DNA from: Paulinella micropora
Lineage: Eukaryota; Cercozoa; Imbricatea; Euglyphida
Assembly: GCA_009731375.1 (NCBI GenBank)
Contig: BJOX01000350.1
Span: 436,668 to 465,167 of the forward strand
Direction of reading: 5' to 3'
DNA: 28,500 nucleotides
Part shown: positions 7,924 through 17,779 of the stretch, piece after piece
Position numbering within the stretch: position 1 is the first letter of the stretch
Layout of the letters: every line of letters begins with the position of its first letter
Position numbers and translations under genes: made by a program
Notes under the pieces: model-generated
Databases searched by the model: none
Told to the model about the DNA's origin: nothing
Seen by the model: only the letters and a program-made list of their open reading frames with translations

Positions 7924-10900
7924 CTAGGCCTGCCGGGGATCGTGTGAAATTTGAAAGTAAGCATCTCCCACTTCCGGCAGCTGGCCCGACACAAAGTGCC
8001 AGTACATCGAACCACGTTGGGACTCCTTGTCAGTCGTTTCGTACAACCAGATCCTGCCGTTTTTTTCAAAGAGCGCGCGCTCAAACGGATCATCCTCGAG
8101 CTGCGCGTAGCCCGCGCGGCTGATGGGCAGGGGCAGGCCCTTGAGGCGCATGGTGGAGGCCAGGAGCTGCGTGTGGCAGAAGTCGAGCTCGCCGAGGCCG
8201 CTGAGCGCCTTCCTGAGCTCGGACGCCAGCGCCGTGCAACAGGCCTCGATGCCGAGGGCCTGGAAGGCGACGAGCGGGTCCGTGATTTCAACGGTCTCGG
8301 GCACCCACTCGGGCCTGGCGAGCAGGCGCCGCACTTGCGCCAGCGTGGTGCGCCCGGGGCGCATCTGCACGGACAGCAACCCATCCGCAGGTGTCAGGTC
8401 GATGGCGTCGACGCCAATCGCGGGCTGCATAACCGCTAGCGCCTGGCGCAGCAGGCTCTCGCAGTAGAGCTGCGTGTGGTTGTACTGGTAGGTGTCGAAG
8501 CGGGCCTGCGCGGGCAAGGGCGCACCGGGCTTCTGCCGCGCGCCGGTGCCGACGATGCGCAGCAGTACATAGGTCCACCCCCGCTCAGCGGACGCCCAGG
8601 CGGAGCACACGGCAAAGGACGGCAGCTGCGAACGCAGCAGCCGGGCCAGCTGCAGCCCGCCGTCCGCAAAGCCGTGCGCCCTGGCGGCGGCGTCGTCGAA
8701 GGCGACGAGCGCGCCCTGGCGCGACACCTTGGACCACTTGGCCGCAGCGCGCGCGCGCTTGGACACGGTCGAAGGTGTTGCTGCCGCCGAGCGCTTGCGG
8801 CCCTTGCTCACGCTGGTGCCAGCCTCGGCCCTAACCTTTGGCGCGCGGCGGCGCCTCAGGCCCCGCAGGTCTAGGTCGGCGTCCTGCACGTGCAGCCGCA
8901 GGTCGGGCAGCCCCAGCTCGAGCAGGGCCTGGTGGTAGTCGTCGAAGGAGTAGAGCGCGGCGCAGAGGCTGGCGGCGGGCGCCCGCTGCAGCAGGGCGCG
9001 CAGCTCGGCAACCGAACTGCCGCGGTCGAGCACGCGGACGCCGCCGCGCCTGGCCGGGTCGACGGCCCGCCACTTGGCGACGTCCTCGGCGCTGCGCAGC
9101 CGGCCCCGCAGCAGGAAGTCCTGGCCCTTGGACTGCAGCCTCGTGAGGGCCAGGATGCGGGGGTGGCCCTCGGTGGAGCGGATGGTGTTGGACGGCTTGT
9201 GGCGCGTGTTGAGCGTGAGCTGCGTGCCCAGATGTCCGTACGACGACGCGGCGACGCCGCCCATGGAGTAGCCGAACGGCAGGCGGTGCACCTGGAAGCA
9301 GTACAGCACCTGCTTGAGCAAGACTTCCAGCAGCGGCAAAGACAGGCGGTACACGTGCGCGACGCGCCAGGCCGTGAGCTCGGAGGCGACGTAGGCCTGG
9401 TGCACGCACCAGGCGCCGTCGCCGGGCACCTGGCACAGGTATTGCAGCAGGCGCGTAACGAGCGCCCGCGCACCGTCCTTGCGCGCCACCTGCGCCGTCC
9501 CGGGATGCGCGCGCCGCAGCCTCTCGGCCAGCACGGGCAGCGCAAAGACGGTGCGCGGCTGCCACTCGCGGCCACTGTCGGCGGCCCACGCCAGCTCCTC
9601 GAACAGCAGCCCCGACCGCACCAGGCGCTCGCGCTCGTCCTCGGAATCGCCGTTGTCCCCGAGGAGCGCCTGATAGACACCTGCTACGAGCGCGGCGCAG
9701 TTAGCGCACACCGGACCGTCTCGGGCGAGGCAGAGATGCAACGTCGGGTGCAGCTCGCATTGCCGTTGCTCGCGGAACCAAACCTCCGCGAGCGCCGACC
9801 GCACGGGCCGTTGCGCGGCGCCGTCCACGACCCGGCCGGGCACGTGCACGACGTCGCGGCCGCCCCTGACGAGCAGCCCCGGCACGACGTACAGGACGTC
9901 CTGCAGGGCAAAGCTCAGGGAGTGCTGGAAATAGCCGGTGGTAGCCACGGTGCGCACGTTGCGCCCCACGACCTCGCGGGCGGACACCATGTGCCAGCCG
10001 TAGTCGCGGATCGTGAGGCCCGACATGAAGGAATGGGTGACGAAGCCGTTGTCTAGCGAATCGCCGTAGCACGAGTACGCGCTGCGGCGCCCGCACAGGC
10101 TGGGCGAGATGAGCGCCTGCTCGTACAGGTGCAGGCCCGTCTGCAGCTCGAGCTGCCGCAGGTCGTCGATCGAGCCCTTGGCGCCCGACGCGACGCTGAC
10201 CCGGAGCCCGCGCACGGTTGCAGTGTAGCGCTCGCGCTGGTGCTGGGCCGCTTCCGCCTGCAGCTGCGCCGTGCGCACGGCGCACTGCTGGCGGAAGGTA
10301 TCTTCTACGGACGACTGCGCGGCCGTCCGCGACCGCAGCCGGCGTTCCCGCGACAGCCACGAGAACTGGCCGGGCGGCTGTGCGACCACCGCTGGTGCGG
10401 CGATGGCCGGCGACTGTCTGGCTGCACCCCAGGGGTTGTCGTGCACGAGCTCGGCCAGGTTGACGGTGGTGCTGTGGCGTTGGTTGGACCAGAGCACGAA
10501 GACGCTGACGCAGTTGAGGAACATGGCCGCCCACTCGGGCCCGTAGTCGGCGTGCAGCAGCTTGGTCAGGCTCGTGGCGCCCTGGCCGAGCCAGGCCTTG
10601 TTCCAGCGCTGCGCGCTGCGCCACTCAACCTCCGAACCGTCGCACTGGACCCAGGGCGGCACGAAGCCCTGCGGCAGGAACGTGGCGACCACGTCCCAGC
10701 AGGACCACTCGGGCTCCTCCTCGCAAATGTCGGGCTGTGTGGGCGGCTGGGGCGGCAAAGCGATGCGCGCGCCGCGCGGCGCCGGCACGTGCTGTTCCAG
10801 CAGCGCGTACAAATGTAGCAGCTGCTCCTGCCGGAACGTCTGGTTCGTAGCCAGCGCGTGGAACAGCACGGCCAGGTTGTCCTGCGCCAACTTGGCCACG

Positions 10901-13445
10901 TTCTCGCCCGCCGCGCGCGACGTGGCCAGCAGCGCGGAGCCCATGGTCTCCTCGGAGCTCCAGCAGCCCTGCAAACTTTGCAGCGCGATGACGGTGACGA
11001 CGTCGCCGTCGTTGTCTCCGTTGAACGGTATTTCTTCGATCGGGTTGAGCGCGACGCAGTAGTGCTGAGGCGCCGCCGTGTCATACAGAGGCGCGCGCGG
11101 CGCCAGGACCGTGAACACGCGCGCGCTCTGGGGCGACAGCGTGGGCTGGCGGTTGACGACGACCTTGCTGCCCTCGGTGAGGCTGACCTCAATAGTGTCG
11201 CCCACCTCGATGTGCGACGAGTAGTCGNNNNNNNNNNCGACGAGTAAGTCCCGGCCAGCTGCTCTAAAGACAATGGCGGGCCACCATTCGCGCGCCACAG
11301 GCGCCCGAGGTTCGGGTACACGTCGTTGTACTGCAGGTCGTCGCTGCTTTCGACCAGCTGCAGCACCTCGCACTCGCGCCGCGCGGCCCGCGCCTCTTCT
11401 AGCCGCCGGCGGAGAACCGTTAGCTCGGCCCGGGCGCGCTGCACCTGGTCCGCGGCCGCGCGGACGGCCGCCAGGTTGTGTGCGCCGACCACAATTTTCT
11501 CCCGCAGCGTGCGCAGCATGCCGAGCCCCAGCGCGACGTGGCCCAGGGGCACGAGCGCGTTGCAGATCAGCACGCCGCGGGCCGAGTGGTCGATGCGCTT
11601 GCCGAGCCCGTTCTTGCGGAACTCGCCGTCCTTCTTGCCCAGCAGCTCGCTCAGGTTCCTGGACACCGGCCCCAGCTGGTCCTCGAGCGCGCCGTCGCTG
11701 CCGCCGCGGCTGAAGGTCGAGTGCCAGCAGTAGTACGCGGAGCTGAGCGTCTGCTTGTATTCCTTGGCGAGCGGGTCCACTGCAAGCTCGGCGGACAACA
11801 AGGCCCCGCCCGGCACCGCGCCAGACGCAACCGTTTGTTCCCAGGACTGCCGCACCTCCCAGGCACAGCGCAGCAGCTCGATCAGCTGCGTGATCTGCTG
11901 CGTCAGGTCGCGCCCGTAGTTGAGCATCGCCTGCCTGCCGCCCACGGTTGCGCGCACGAGCGGTAGCAGGGCGCGGGAGGCAGACAACACGCTCAGGCGG
12001 AAGGCGTGCTGCAGCCCGGAGGGCAGCCCGAGCCTGGCCAGCGGCAGACTCCCGGCGGCCAGCAGCACCCGCCAGTACATGTTGCTGGGCTCGAACGTGG
12101 GCGAGCCCTCCCTGAAGTNNNNNNNNNNATCCCTGAAGTCGCACGCGAAGGAGGCGCCACGCTCGCTGACGGTGGGCTGGGCCCCGCCGCAGCCGTTTAG
12201 GCACGGCGAACACTGCAGATAAAAGTGCATGCGCTGCGCCGTAGCCGAGTAGACCGCCTTCACCACAAAGGCCCGCCACTGCTCCTGCTCCAGCCGTTCG
12301 GCGCGCGGGTCCTTCTGCAGGCGCTGCTTCGCCAGCCCCTCAACCGGGGCCGCGGCCCCCGCGCGCAAACGAACCAGGGCCGCCGCGAGTGTGTCCAGGC
12401 GCGCGCGACATTTCCGCCGACAGTGTTCGAGGGACGGGGCGCCGGCCAGCGCCTGGCGCTCGCACGGGGGCGCGCAGCGCACGAAGTGCCCCCGGGAGCG
12501 CCTCGTCATGCCCAGGTGCGCGAGCCGCTCCAGCCGCTGCACCAGCGTCTCGTGCAGCACGCGTTCTTGCTGCAGCAAACATGCGACTGTCAGCAGCGTC
12601 ACGGGGGGGTTGACGGCCGCACGGGCGCCAAACTCCAGCACCTGGCGGACGCGGACCAGCAGGCAGGCCTGTGGCGCGCGCTCCTGGCCGTGCCCCCTGC
12701 GCTTGCCGCGCACTGCCGCCGTGCGCCAGGCGCCGAACGCGGCCGCGGTGGCCGCGCGCCAGGCCGTAAGGTTTGGCTGCGCCTCCCAGGCGCTGGCAAC
12801 CTCGGCAGCCGTGAGCTCGGCCGCGGTGTGCGGCTGCAGCACGAGGGCTACTGCCCCGGGCTCTAGACCGACCAGCACGGACGAGCCCAACGCAGTGAGT
12901 GCCGCCCAGAACTCGGCCTGTTCCAGTTTTTCAAATGTCACCGCGATCGCCTCGCGCGCTCCGTGGTCCGGGAACGGGAGCGCGACCGAAACCGATTGCC
13001 GCGCAACCGTTAGCTCCGCCTCCGTGAGTTCGCCCGCCGCCGCCGCCGCGGTTGGCACCCTGGCCGACACCAGCGCGCCTGTCTCCCACAGGTACGCGCC
13101 ACAGAACTTGCACGCCAGGACGAGCGCCTGGTACGTTTGCTTCTTGAGCTGTGGCAGCAGGAACGGCTCCGGGAACTCCAGGTGGCCCTGGTGGCCCGGG
13201 CAAGAAATGACATCCCCGCCGCACAGTTCGCAGCGCCCGCTCTGCGGGTCCACGCGCAGGCTGCGATCGTCAAAGGTGAAATCCTGTGGGTTCTCGTCCG
13301 TGCCGCGGCCGCTCAGGCAGCCCACCGACACGTCGCGCACCGTGCTGTCCGACGGGATGCACGCGGTTACCGAAGACGGGGGCCGCCGGTAACGGCCGTG
13401 CGTCACGGGCCTGGCACAGGTAGCGGGGGCCCATTGGCCGTGCAT
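7924..13445 (-). CDS. DNA-directed RNA polymerase largest subunit (RPB1-like), highly divergent
   Basis: Start chosen at ATG 13445 (MHGQWAPAT...); upstream frame is poly-G/C. About 1,830 residues. Landmarks, N to C: clamp zinc site CELCGG...CPGHQGH (about 13180-13235); CKFCG; NRQPTL before the active site (about 11140); the Mg-binding loop FNGDNDGDVV (about 11000-11026), where most RPB1 proteins have NADFDGD, so the three Asp are kept; the bridge-helix/trigger-loop segment GLTIRDYGWHMVSAREVV...TTGYFQHSL (about 9930-10030); and GTQLTLNTRH (about 9205-9230). No heptad tail. It catalyses RNA synthesis with the second-largest subunit, which is not in this window. Two N-gaps interrupt it. At 11228 the frame appears to change, but both flanks repeat the same bases, so the break is an assembly artefact. 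The 3' end is partly duplicated at 6878-6965. Confidence 0.9.
11228..11237. other. Assembly gap (10 N) inside RPB1, flanks overlap
   Basis: Bases before the gap (CGACGAGTAGTCG) and after it (CGACGAGTAAGTC) are nearly the same. Merging the overlap would keep the polymerase frame open. The gap therefore represents an unmerged contig overlap, not missing sequence. Confidence 0.85.
12119..12128. other. Assembly gap (10 N) inside RPB1, flanks overlap
   Basis: Both sides carry TCCCTGAAGT. Reading minus, the residues around the gap repeat (CDFRD, then FREGSPTF), which fits one unbroken segment with about ten bases counted twice. Confidence 0.85.
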
Positions 13446-13879
13446 TCGCCGGCAGCACAATTCTGCGGCCGGCGGATCTCTCGCATTTGGCCCCCCCCCC
13501 GCCTCCGGGTGTTTTTTTTCGGCTGCTGCAAAAGTTTTTTTTTTGCAAACCCCCGCGTTCGTTTCGGGGGAGCAAGTCTCGGCGGTGGGCGGTGGGGGGG
13601 GGCACAGACGAGCCAAGAAAGAGCGCTTGAAAATCAGCGCCTTTATTTCGCACCGGCCCCCCCCCCCCCCACCCGGGGGGGCAAGGTGTGCCCCCCTACC
13701 AGTGTGTGTTTGCGCGGCCCCCCCCCAACTGCCGTTCCATGGGGGGGGGAGGGCCTGTTGATCGGCAAAAACGCCGGGGCGGGGATCTTTTCTTTCATTC
13801 TTGCTGCCAAATTTGTGTTGGCTGTTTGCTGGCGCGGGCCGGGGCGTGTGGGTGCTTTCTTTTCTTTTTCGCTGCCAGC
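13446..13879. promoter_or_regulatory. Divergent intergenic region with poly-C/poly-G tracts
   Basis: This 434-base region separates the RPB1 start (minus) from the F-box-like start (plus), so it should hold both promoters. It contains C10 (13491-13500), G9 (13593-13602 region), C14 (13657-13670), C9 (13728-13736 region) and G9 (13741-13749), plus T8 runs. No classical TATA box stands out. The role of the homopolymers as promoter elements is inference from their position. Confidence 0.5.
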
Positions 13880-15474
13880 ATGTTGTCACACACGGTACAA
13901 CTGCTCCTGCCCTGGCTGTCGGGCAGAGACGTGGCGGCCCTCGGCGCCAGCGCCAAGGGACTCAACACCAACGCCCTGTGCGAGAGGCTGCGGCTAGAAA
14001 AGCGCTGGCACTGTTTCTTGGCCGAGCTGCTGCAGCAGCCCGACCACTACGGCAGGCTGGGGGTCCTGGCCAAGGTGCTGGCGCCGACAAACGACCTGCG
14101 CCACAAAAGTGCGTTCTGGCACAGCCCCGCGGTCTTCCGGTGCGCGCCGCTCGCGGCGCTGAGCCCACGGGTCGTGCCGGCGCGTGTACAGCGCTGTCAA
14201 CCTGGTAGCGTGTTGTCTGGCACTGCGGCACCTGCAGGACCAGACGCTGCTCACCGTGCTGGACCACCGCGGCTTGCACGAGGAGAGACACGCGATCTCG
14301 GAGGCGCCGTTCGGCAGGCTAGTGCGCAGTGAAACGACCGGGCGTTTGTCATCGCGCGCCTTCACGATCCGGGACCTGCCGGCCTCGGACGAGGAGGCAG
14401 TGTCAATGCTGGATCTGCAGGTGTGCGTGCTGCGGCTCGAAAACCCCGCCTTTGCCCACGCCGCCGGTACGCTCACCCTGCAGCCCGCGCGCACAGCGAC
14501 CGTGCTGCGCGAGCTCACGGTGGCTGCGGAGGAGACGCAGCGGTTGCTGCACGTCGTCGTGAGAAACGCCAGGACCCTGCGCAAGCTGGCCTGGCACGCC
14601 GGCGGAAGCTCAGTGTCGGTCTTTGGCACGCCGCTGGCCCGGGTCGAGGCTCTCGGCGCAGGTGCGCTCGCTGAAAGTGGTCGGCTGCCACTGGAGCCCG
14701 GGCACCACGCTGTGCGTCTGGTCGCACAACAATACCGATGGCCTGCAACTGGCGCTGGAGCGGGCCCCGTACGTCAGCGGGCTGCGGGTGCGGTCCTCGT
14801 CGGGCTGGCTGGCGTCGCTCAAGCTAGCGGACCTGCCCTGCCTGACGGCCGTCGAGGGCTGGCCGCTGTCCACCGCGGGCGTCGCGGTCGGCTCGCTGTG
14901 CGCGCTGTACTGCCAGGCGCTACGCAGCTTCCAGCACTTGCTCGTGCTCGAGCAGCTGCTGTTGGGCTACTGCTCGGTTCTAGCCAGCACGGCCCACCGC
15001 CCGCTGTCGTTGGGGTCGCGGCTGGCGTCGCTCACTCTGGTGTGTTGTCCGCAAATCGTCTGGTTGCGCGAGACCTGGTCGCCCCTACATTTGTCGCTGC
15101 AGTGCACTCTTAGCTCCCCGCCGTTGACGCTGGACAAATGTCAGGTCTCGCACCTGGTCATGCACCTACCACCCGGCTGGGAGCGCGAGATTATCCGCGG
15201 CCGCGTTACGGTGGGCACGCTGGAGCTGCGAACATCGTCGTCAGAATTCAGCCTCCGCCACACCGACATCAGCGACGAACTGTTCGTAGACTTCCAGGCG
15301 GCGGCGCCCGCTGTGTTGCGGCTGCGGCGGCTGGGGCTGCGCAGGCTGCCGCCCGCCACAACCGTCAGGACCGCCCGCCGAAAAACAGTGGACACGGATG
15401 GTTGCACGGGCTCGCCCTCGCTGGTGCGGATCTGCGCGGGCGCGCGGTGCCACAGCGTCTGGGTGCCCGCCTAA
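13880..15474 (+). CDS. F-box/leucine-rich-repeat-like protein, two frame breaks
   Basis: Start at ATG 13880. Residues 1-45 (LLLPWLSGRDVAALGASAKG...LRLEKRW) resemble an F-box: a hydrophobic start, an L-xx-RD-xxAL core and a final basic W. Coding potential then moves frame at about 14150-14190 (protein-like sequence resumes with RRVYSAVNLVACCLALRHL) and again at about 14645-14665 (resumes with RSLKVVGCHWSPG), ending at 15474. The later parts are leucine-rich strand/helix units, consistent with LRRs. F-box proteins recruit substrates to SCF ubiquitin ligases. Short GT-AG introns that fix the first break were not found, so it is a frameshift by error or decay. A C-terminal fragment is duplicated at 15877-15990. 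It may be a paralogue of 6088..6849. Confidence 0.6.
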
Positions 15475-15876
15475 CATTTAAAGCAAAGTGAAGGGGGAGA
15501 GTGCATCATCACCTAGTTATAAAAAAGCAGATATAGTTCTCTTTTTTTCCTTTCAGAATCCGGCGAAGGGTAAGCGACAAATTCCAAATTTCTATTTGCT
15601 GATTTCTTTAGTTTAAAAAAAGGGACATTTTTGGGTTGTACAAACATTTCTCTCTTTGGGGGGCGGGTGGGGCGAGGGGGGCCGCACGAGAAATGTCACA
15701 CCGGTGTGGGAGGGCCGCCAGCAGGTTCGCGGGGCATTTTCTCTGCCTCCACAGGTGTTGCCTTTCCCCCCCCCTCACCCCCAAGCGAAGCCATCGAATG
15801 TCAGAACAAGCAGACCTGATCCCTGCCACCGGGGTGAGCGCGAGATTCGTGGCTGTGCAGGCTGGAGCTGAGAACC

Positions 15877-15990
15877 TCCTCGTCGGAAGTTGGTCTGCGT
15901 CACACCGACGTCACCCACGAACTGTTCGTCGGGGACGTCGGTGTGACGGCGCCCGCTGTGTTGCGGCTGCGGCGGCTGCCCCCTCCCCAG
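15877..15990 (+). pseudogene. Duplicated fragment of the F-box/LRR-like gene C-terminus
   Basis: The region repeats 15235-15350 of the upstream gene. A 31-base stretch is identical (15303-15333 and 15948-15978), and the part before it aligns with substitutions. Both translate to LRHTD...ELFV...APAVLRLRRL. The copy has no start and runs into poly-G, so it is a remnant of a second gene copy. Confidence 0.85.
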
Positions 15991-16208
15991 CCTTTTCCCC
16001 TGCTTAAACGAGGGGGGGGGCCGGTTTTTTTAAAATCTGCGGGAGGCGGGGTGGCGTTTGCGCGGCCCCCCCCCCTCCCTTTTCCTTAAAATGCCGGGCG
16101 AGCGAACATTAGTGGGAGGGGATTTTTTTTCTTGGCCAACACTTATTGGAGGAATTTTTTTTGGAGTCACAGGATCTGTGAGGTGTTCGGTGCGGCTTGA
16201 GACCCCCA

Positions 16209-16400
16209 ATGCCCCCAAAAAACCCAAAATCCTGCCACCTGATTTTTCCTGTGGCAGGTGCGGATTCTTTTTTTCCCGATGCCCCCAAAAACCCAGAATC
16301 CTGGCGCCTGACGTTTCCTGTGCCAGGTGCGGATTTTTTTTTCCGATGCCCCCCAAAAACCCAGAATCCTGACGCCTGACTTTTCCTGTGGCAGGTGCAG
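16209..16400. repeat. Three tandem 68-69 bp repeats, each with a hairpin
   Basis: Units share GCCCCCAAAAACCCAGAATCCTG and a stem whose left arm starts at 16231, 16300 and 16368, so the periods are 69 and 68. The stems are CCTGCCAC/GTGGCAGG (16231-16238 with 16251-16258), CCTGGC/GCCAGG (16300-16305 with 16322-16327) and a one-mismatch form (16368-16373 with 16390-16395). A lone left arm recurs at 16441-16448. Confidence 0.9.
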
Positions 16401-16717
16401 GCGGGCCTCTTGTCAAATTCTCTGAGCTGAATTCTAGAATCCTGCCACCCTACATTTCCGGTAAAAACGACACCGTGCCGCAATTTGTGGCCAAGGAAGA
16501 AAACAGAAAAAAATCTCGTCGGAGTTTGCGAACTTTTGGCAGGGAAAAGGACCCGGCCCGCCCTTTCCCCCCCCTCCAGAGGAGGGCCGGCCCGCCCTTT
16601 CCCTCCCCCCCTCTCGGGGGGGGGGGGCCTGAGAATGTGGCGAAAGCAAAAAAGGTTTGAGCTCTCTTTTGGCTTGTGCGCTGCACACTCTTCCCTCTAA
16701 CCCCGGCGGGGGAAGGC

Positions 16718-17575
16718 ATGTCGGACCACCTGGAGGGCAGGTTCTCCGTGAGCAACTTTGGTAGCATCACGGCAGACCCCTTGCTAGGCTTGATCAACGT
16801 GTCCCGCGCGCTGAACTACGTCCAGGACTGCTGCCTCAAAAGAGCACGCCAGAAGATCCAGAGCGCCAAGCGCAGGTTCAGTGACGTGGTCTTCACTCGG
16901 GTCAAATTTAAGGGCACTCCGCTCGCCAGCCTCGCCTGCAGCCAGGATTCCTTAGCGAGATTGTTTGATCGATTCGAGCTGACAGGACCAGCAGCCGAGG
17001 AATTGCTCAAGGAGTTTAAGCGCGTTTGCAGCGACCCGTCTTTACAGCTCCCTGCGGTTTATCACATGATCCCGGGCTCCAATGTCCCGGAAGGAGGCAA
17101 GGGCTCTGCTCAGCCGCCCGAGACCAGCGACGAAACAACCGAGGAGGAGGAGGACGAGGACAGCGACAAAGAAGAAGCAGAAGAAGCAGAATCAGCAAAA
17201 ACAGTTGCGCCAGTGTCGTCGGCCCCGGGCGCGGCCCCCGAGACCCGCCGACGTCCCAGAAAGAGGCAAAGGAGAGAGCCCGCGGGAACCAGCGGGGGCA
17301 ATGCCGGCAGAGGAAATGACATTGCCAAGAGCGTCCGGGAACGAAAGCAGCGCCTGTCCCAAATGGCAGAGTCCATCCACCAGCTGGCCAGGCTCGAGAA
17401 ACAACTAGACGCCGCGCTGGAAACCTTGCGCTCCTTTGGCCCCACCTCTCAGTTCCGCGCGGAGGCAGTGGAGCTCTTCTTAGACAAGGTCTCCTTGGAG
17501 TTGGGAGACCTCCGCGCCGGTGCCTGCATTGCGCCGGCCTTGCCCCCCGCGCCGGTGCCGGCGGGCCTGGCTTGA
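16718..17575 (+). CDS. Putative nuclear/DNA-associated protein with acidic and basic tracts
   Basis: Start at ATG 16718 (MSDHLEGRFSV...), 285 residues; upstream frame is poly-C/G. Residues 1-115 form a compact globular part (NFGSITADPLLGLINVSRAL, then VVFTRVKFKGTPLASLA). About 137-159 is a Glu/Asp-rich tract. About 177-187 is RRRPRKRQRRE, a strong nuclear-localisation-type basic cluster. About 205-262 is a predicted amphipathic helix or coiled coil (RERKQRLSQMAESIHQLARLEKQL), and the tail is Pro/Ala-rich. The order acidic tract, NLS, helix suggests a DNA- or chromatin-associated factor. The family is not recognised; a Bro-N/KilA-type N-terminus was considered but the match is too weak. It converges with the minus gene ending at 17780. 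Confidence 0.75.
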   Translation: MSDHLEGRFSVSNFGSITADPLLGLINVSRALNYVQDCCLKRARQKIQSAKRRFSDVVFTRVKFKGTPLASLACSQDSLARLFDRFELTGPAAEELLKEFKRVCSDPSLQLPAVYHMIPGSNVPEGGKGSAQPPETSDETTEEEEDEDSDKEEAEEAESAKTVAPVSSAPGAAPETRRRPRKRQRREPAGTSGGNAGRGNDIAKSVRERKQRLSQMAESIHQLARLEKQLDAALETLRSFGPTSQFRAEAVELFLDKVSLELGDLRAGACIAPALPPAPVPAGLA

Positions 17576-17779
17576 ATTGTGCGCGTGCCTACAGTCGGGC
17601 CTCCCCGCGTGAAGACTTTCTGTCGAGCTTTTCATAAAATGTACTACCTTTTTCCGAGCTTTACTCGAGAGCTACGGCAGACCGTCCCGATTCCCCGGCC
17701 CGGGCAAAAAAAGGCCTGTTTTTTGGAAGGAAAAAAAACACCACCAAGGCAAACTTTTCTTTTTAATTTTAAAGAGGTG

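Larger units (their letters stand above)
15475..16717. other. 1.2-kb non-coding, repeat-rich region
   Basis: No gene is supported. It holds, in order: a CT-rich tract ending CAG near 15555 that resembles a 3' splice site; poly-C (15766-15774 region); a fragment of the F-box-like gene (15877-15990); G9 (16012-16020) and C10 (16066-16075 region) runs; three 68-69 bp hairpin repeats (16209-16400); a partial fourth repeat unit at 16434-16448; and G12 (16616-16627) just upstream of the next gene. Confidence 0.7.

Noticed and set aside
8890-10056. 388-codon open frame on the plus strand inside RPB1
   Set aside because: It lies opposite the conserved polymerase core; GC-rich third positions create long antisense frames. 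The polymerase motifs settle the strand.
16209-16400. CRISPR-like array
   Set aside because: The whole 68-69 bp unit is repeated without unique spacers, and the context is eukaryotic or viral.
16030-16483. Minus-strand frames with repeated peptides (GFLG...KKNPHL)
   Set aside because: The peptide repeats only reflect the 68-69 bp DNA repeat, and the frame is lost between units of unequal length.
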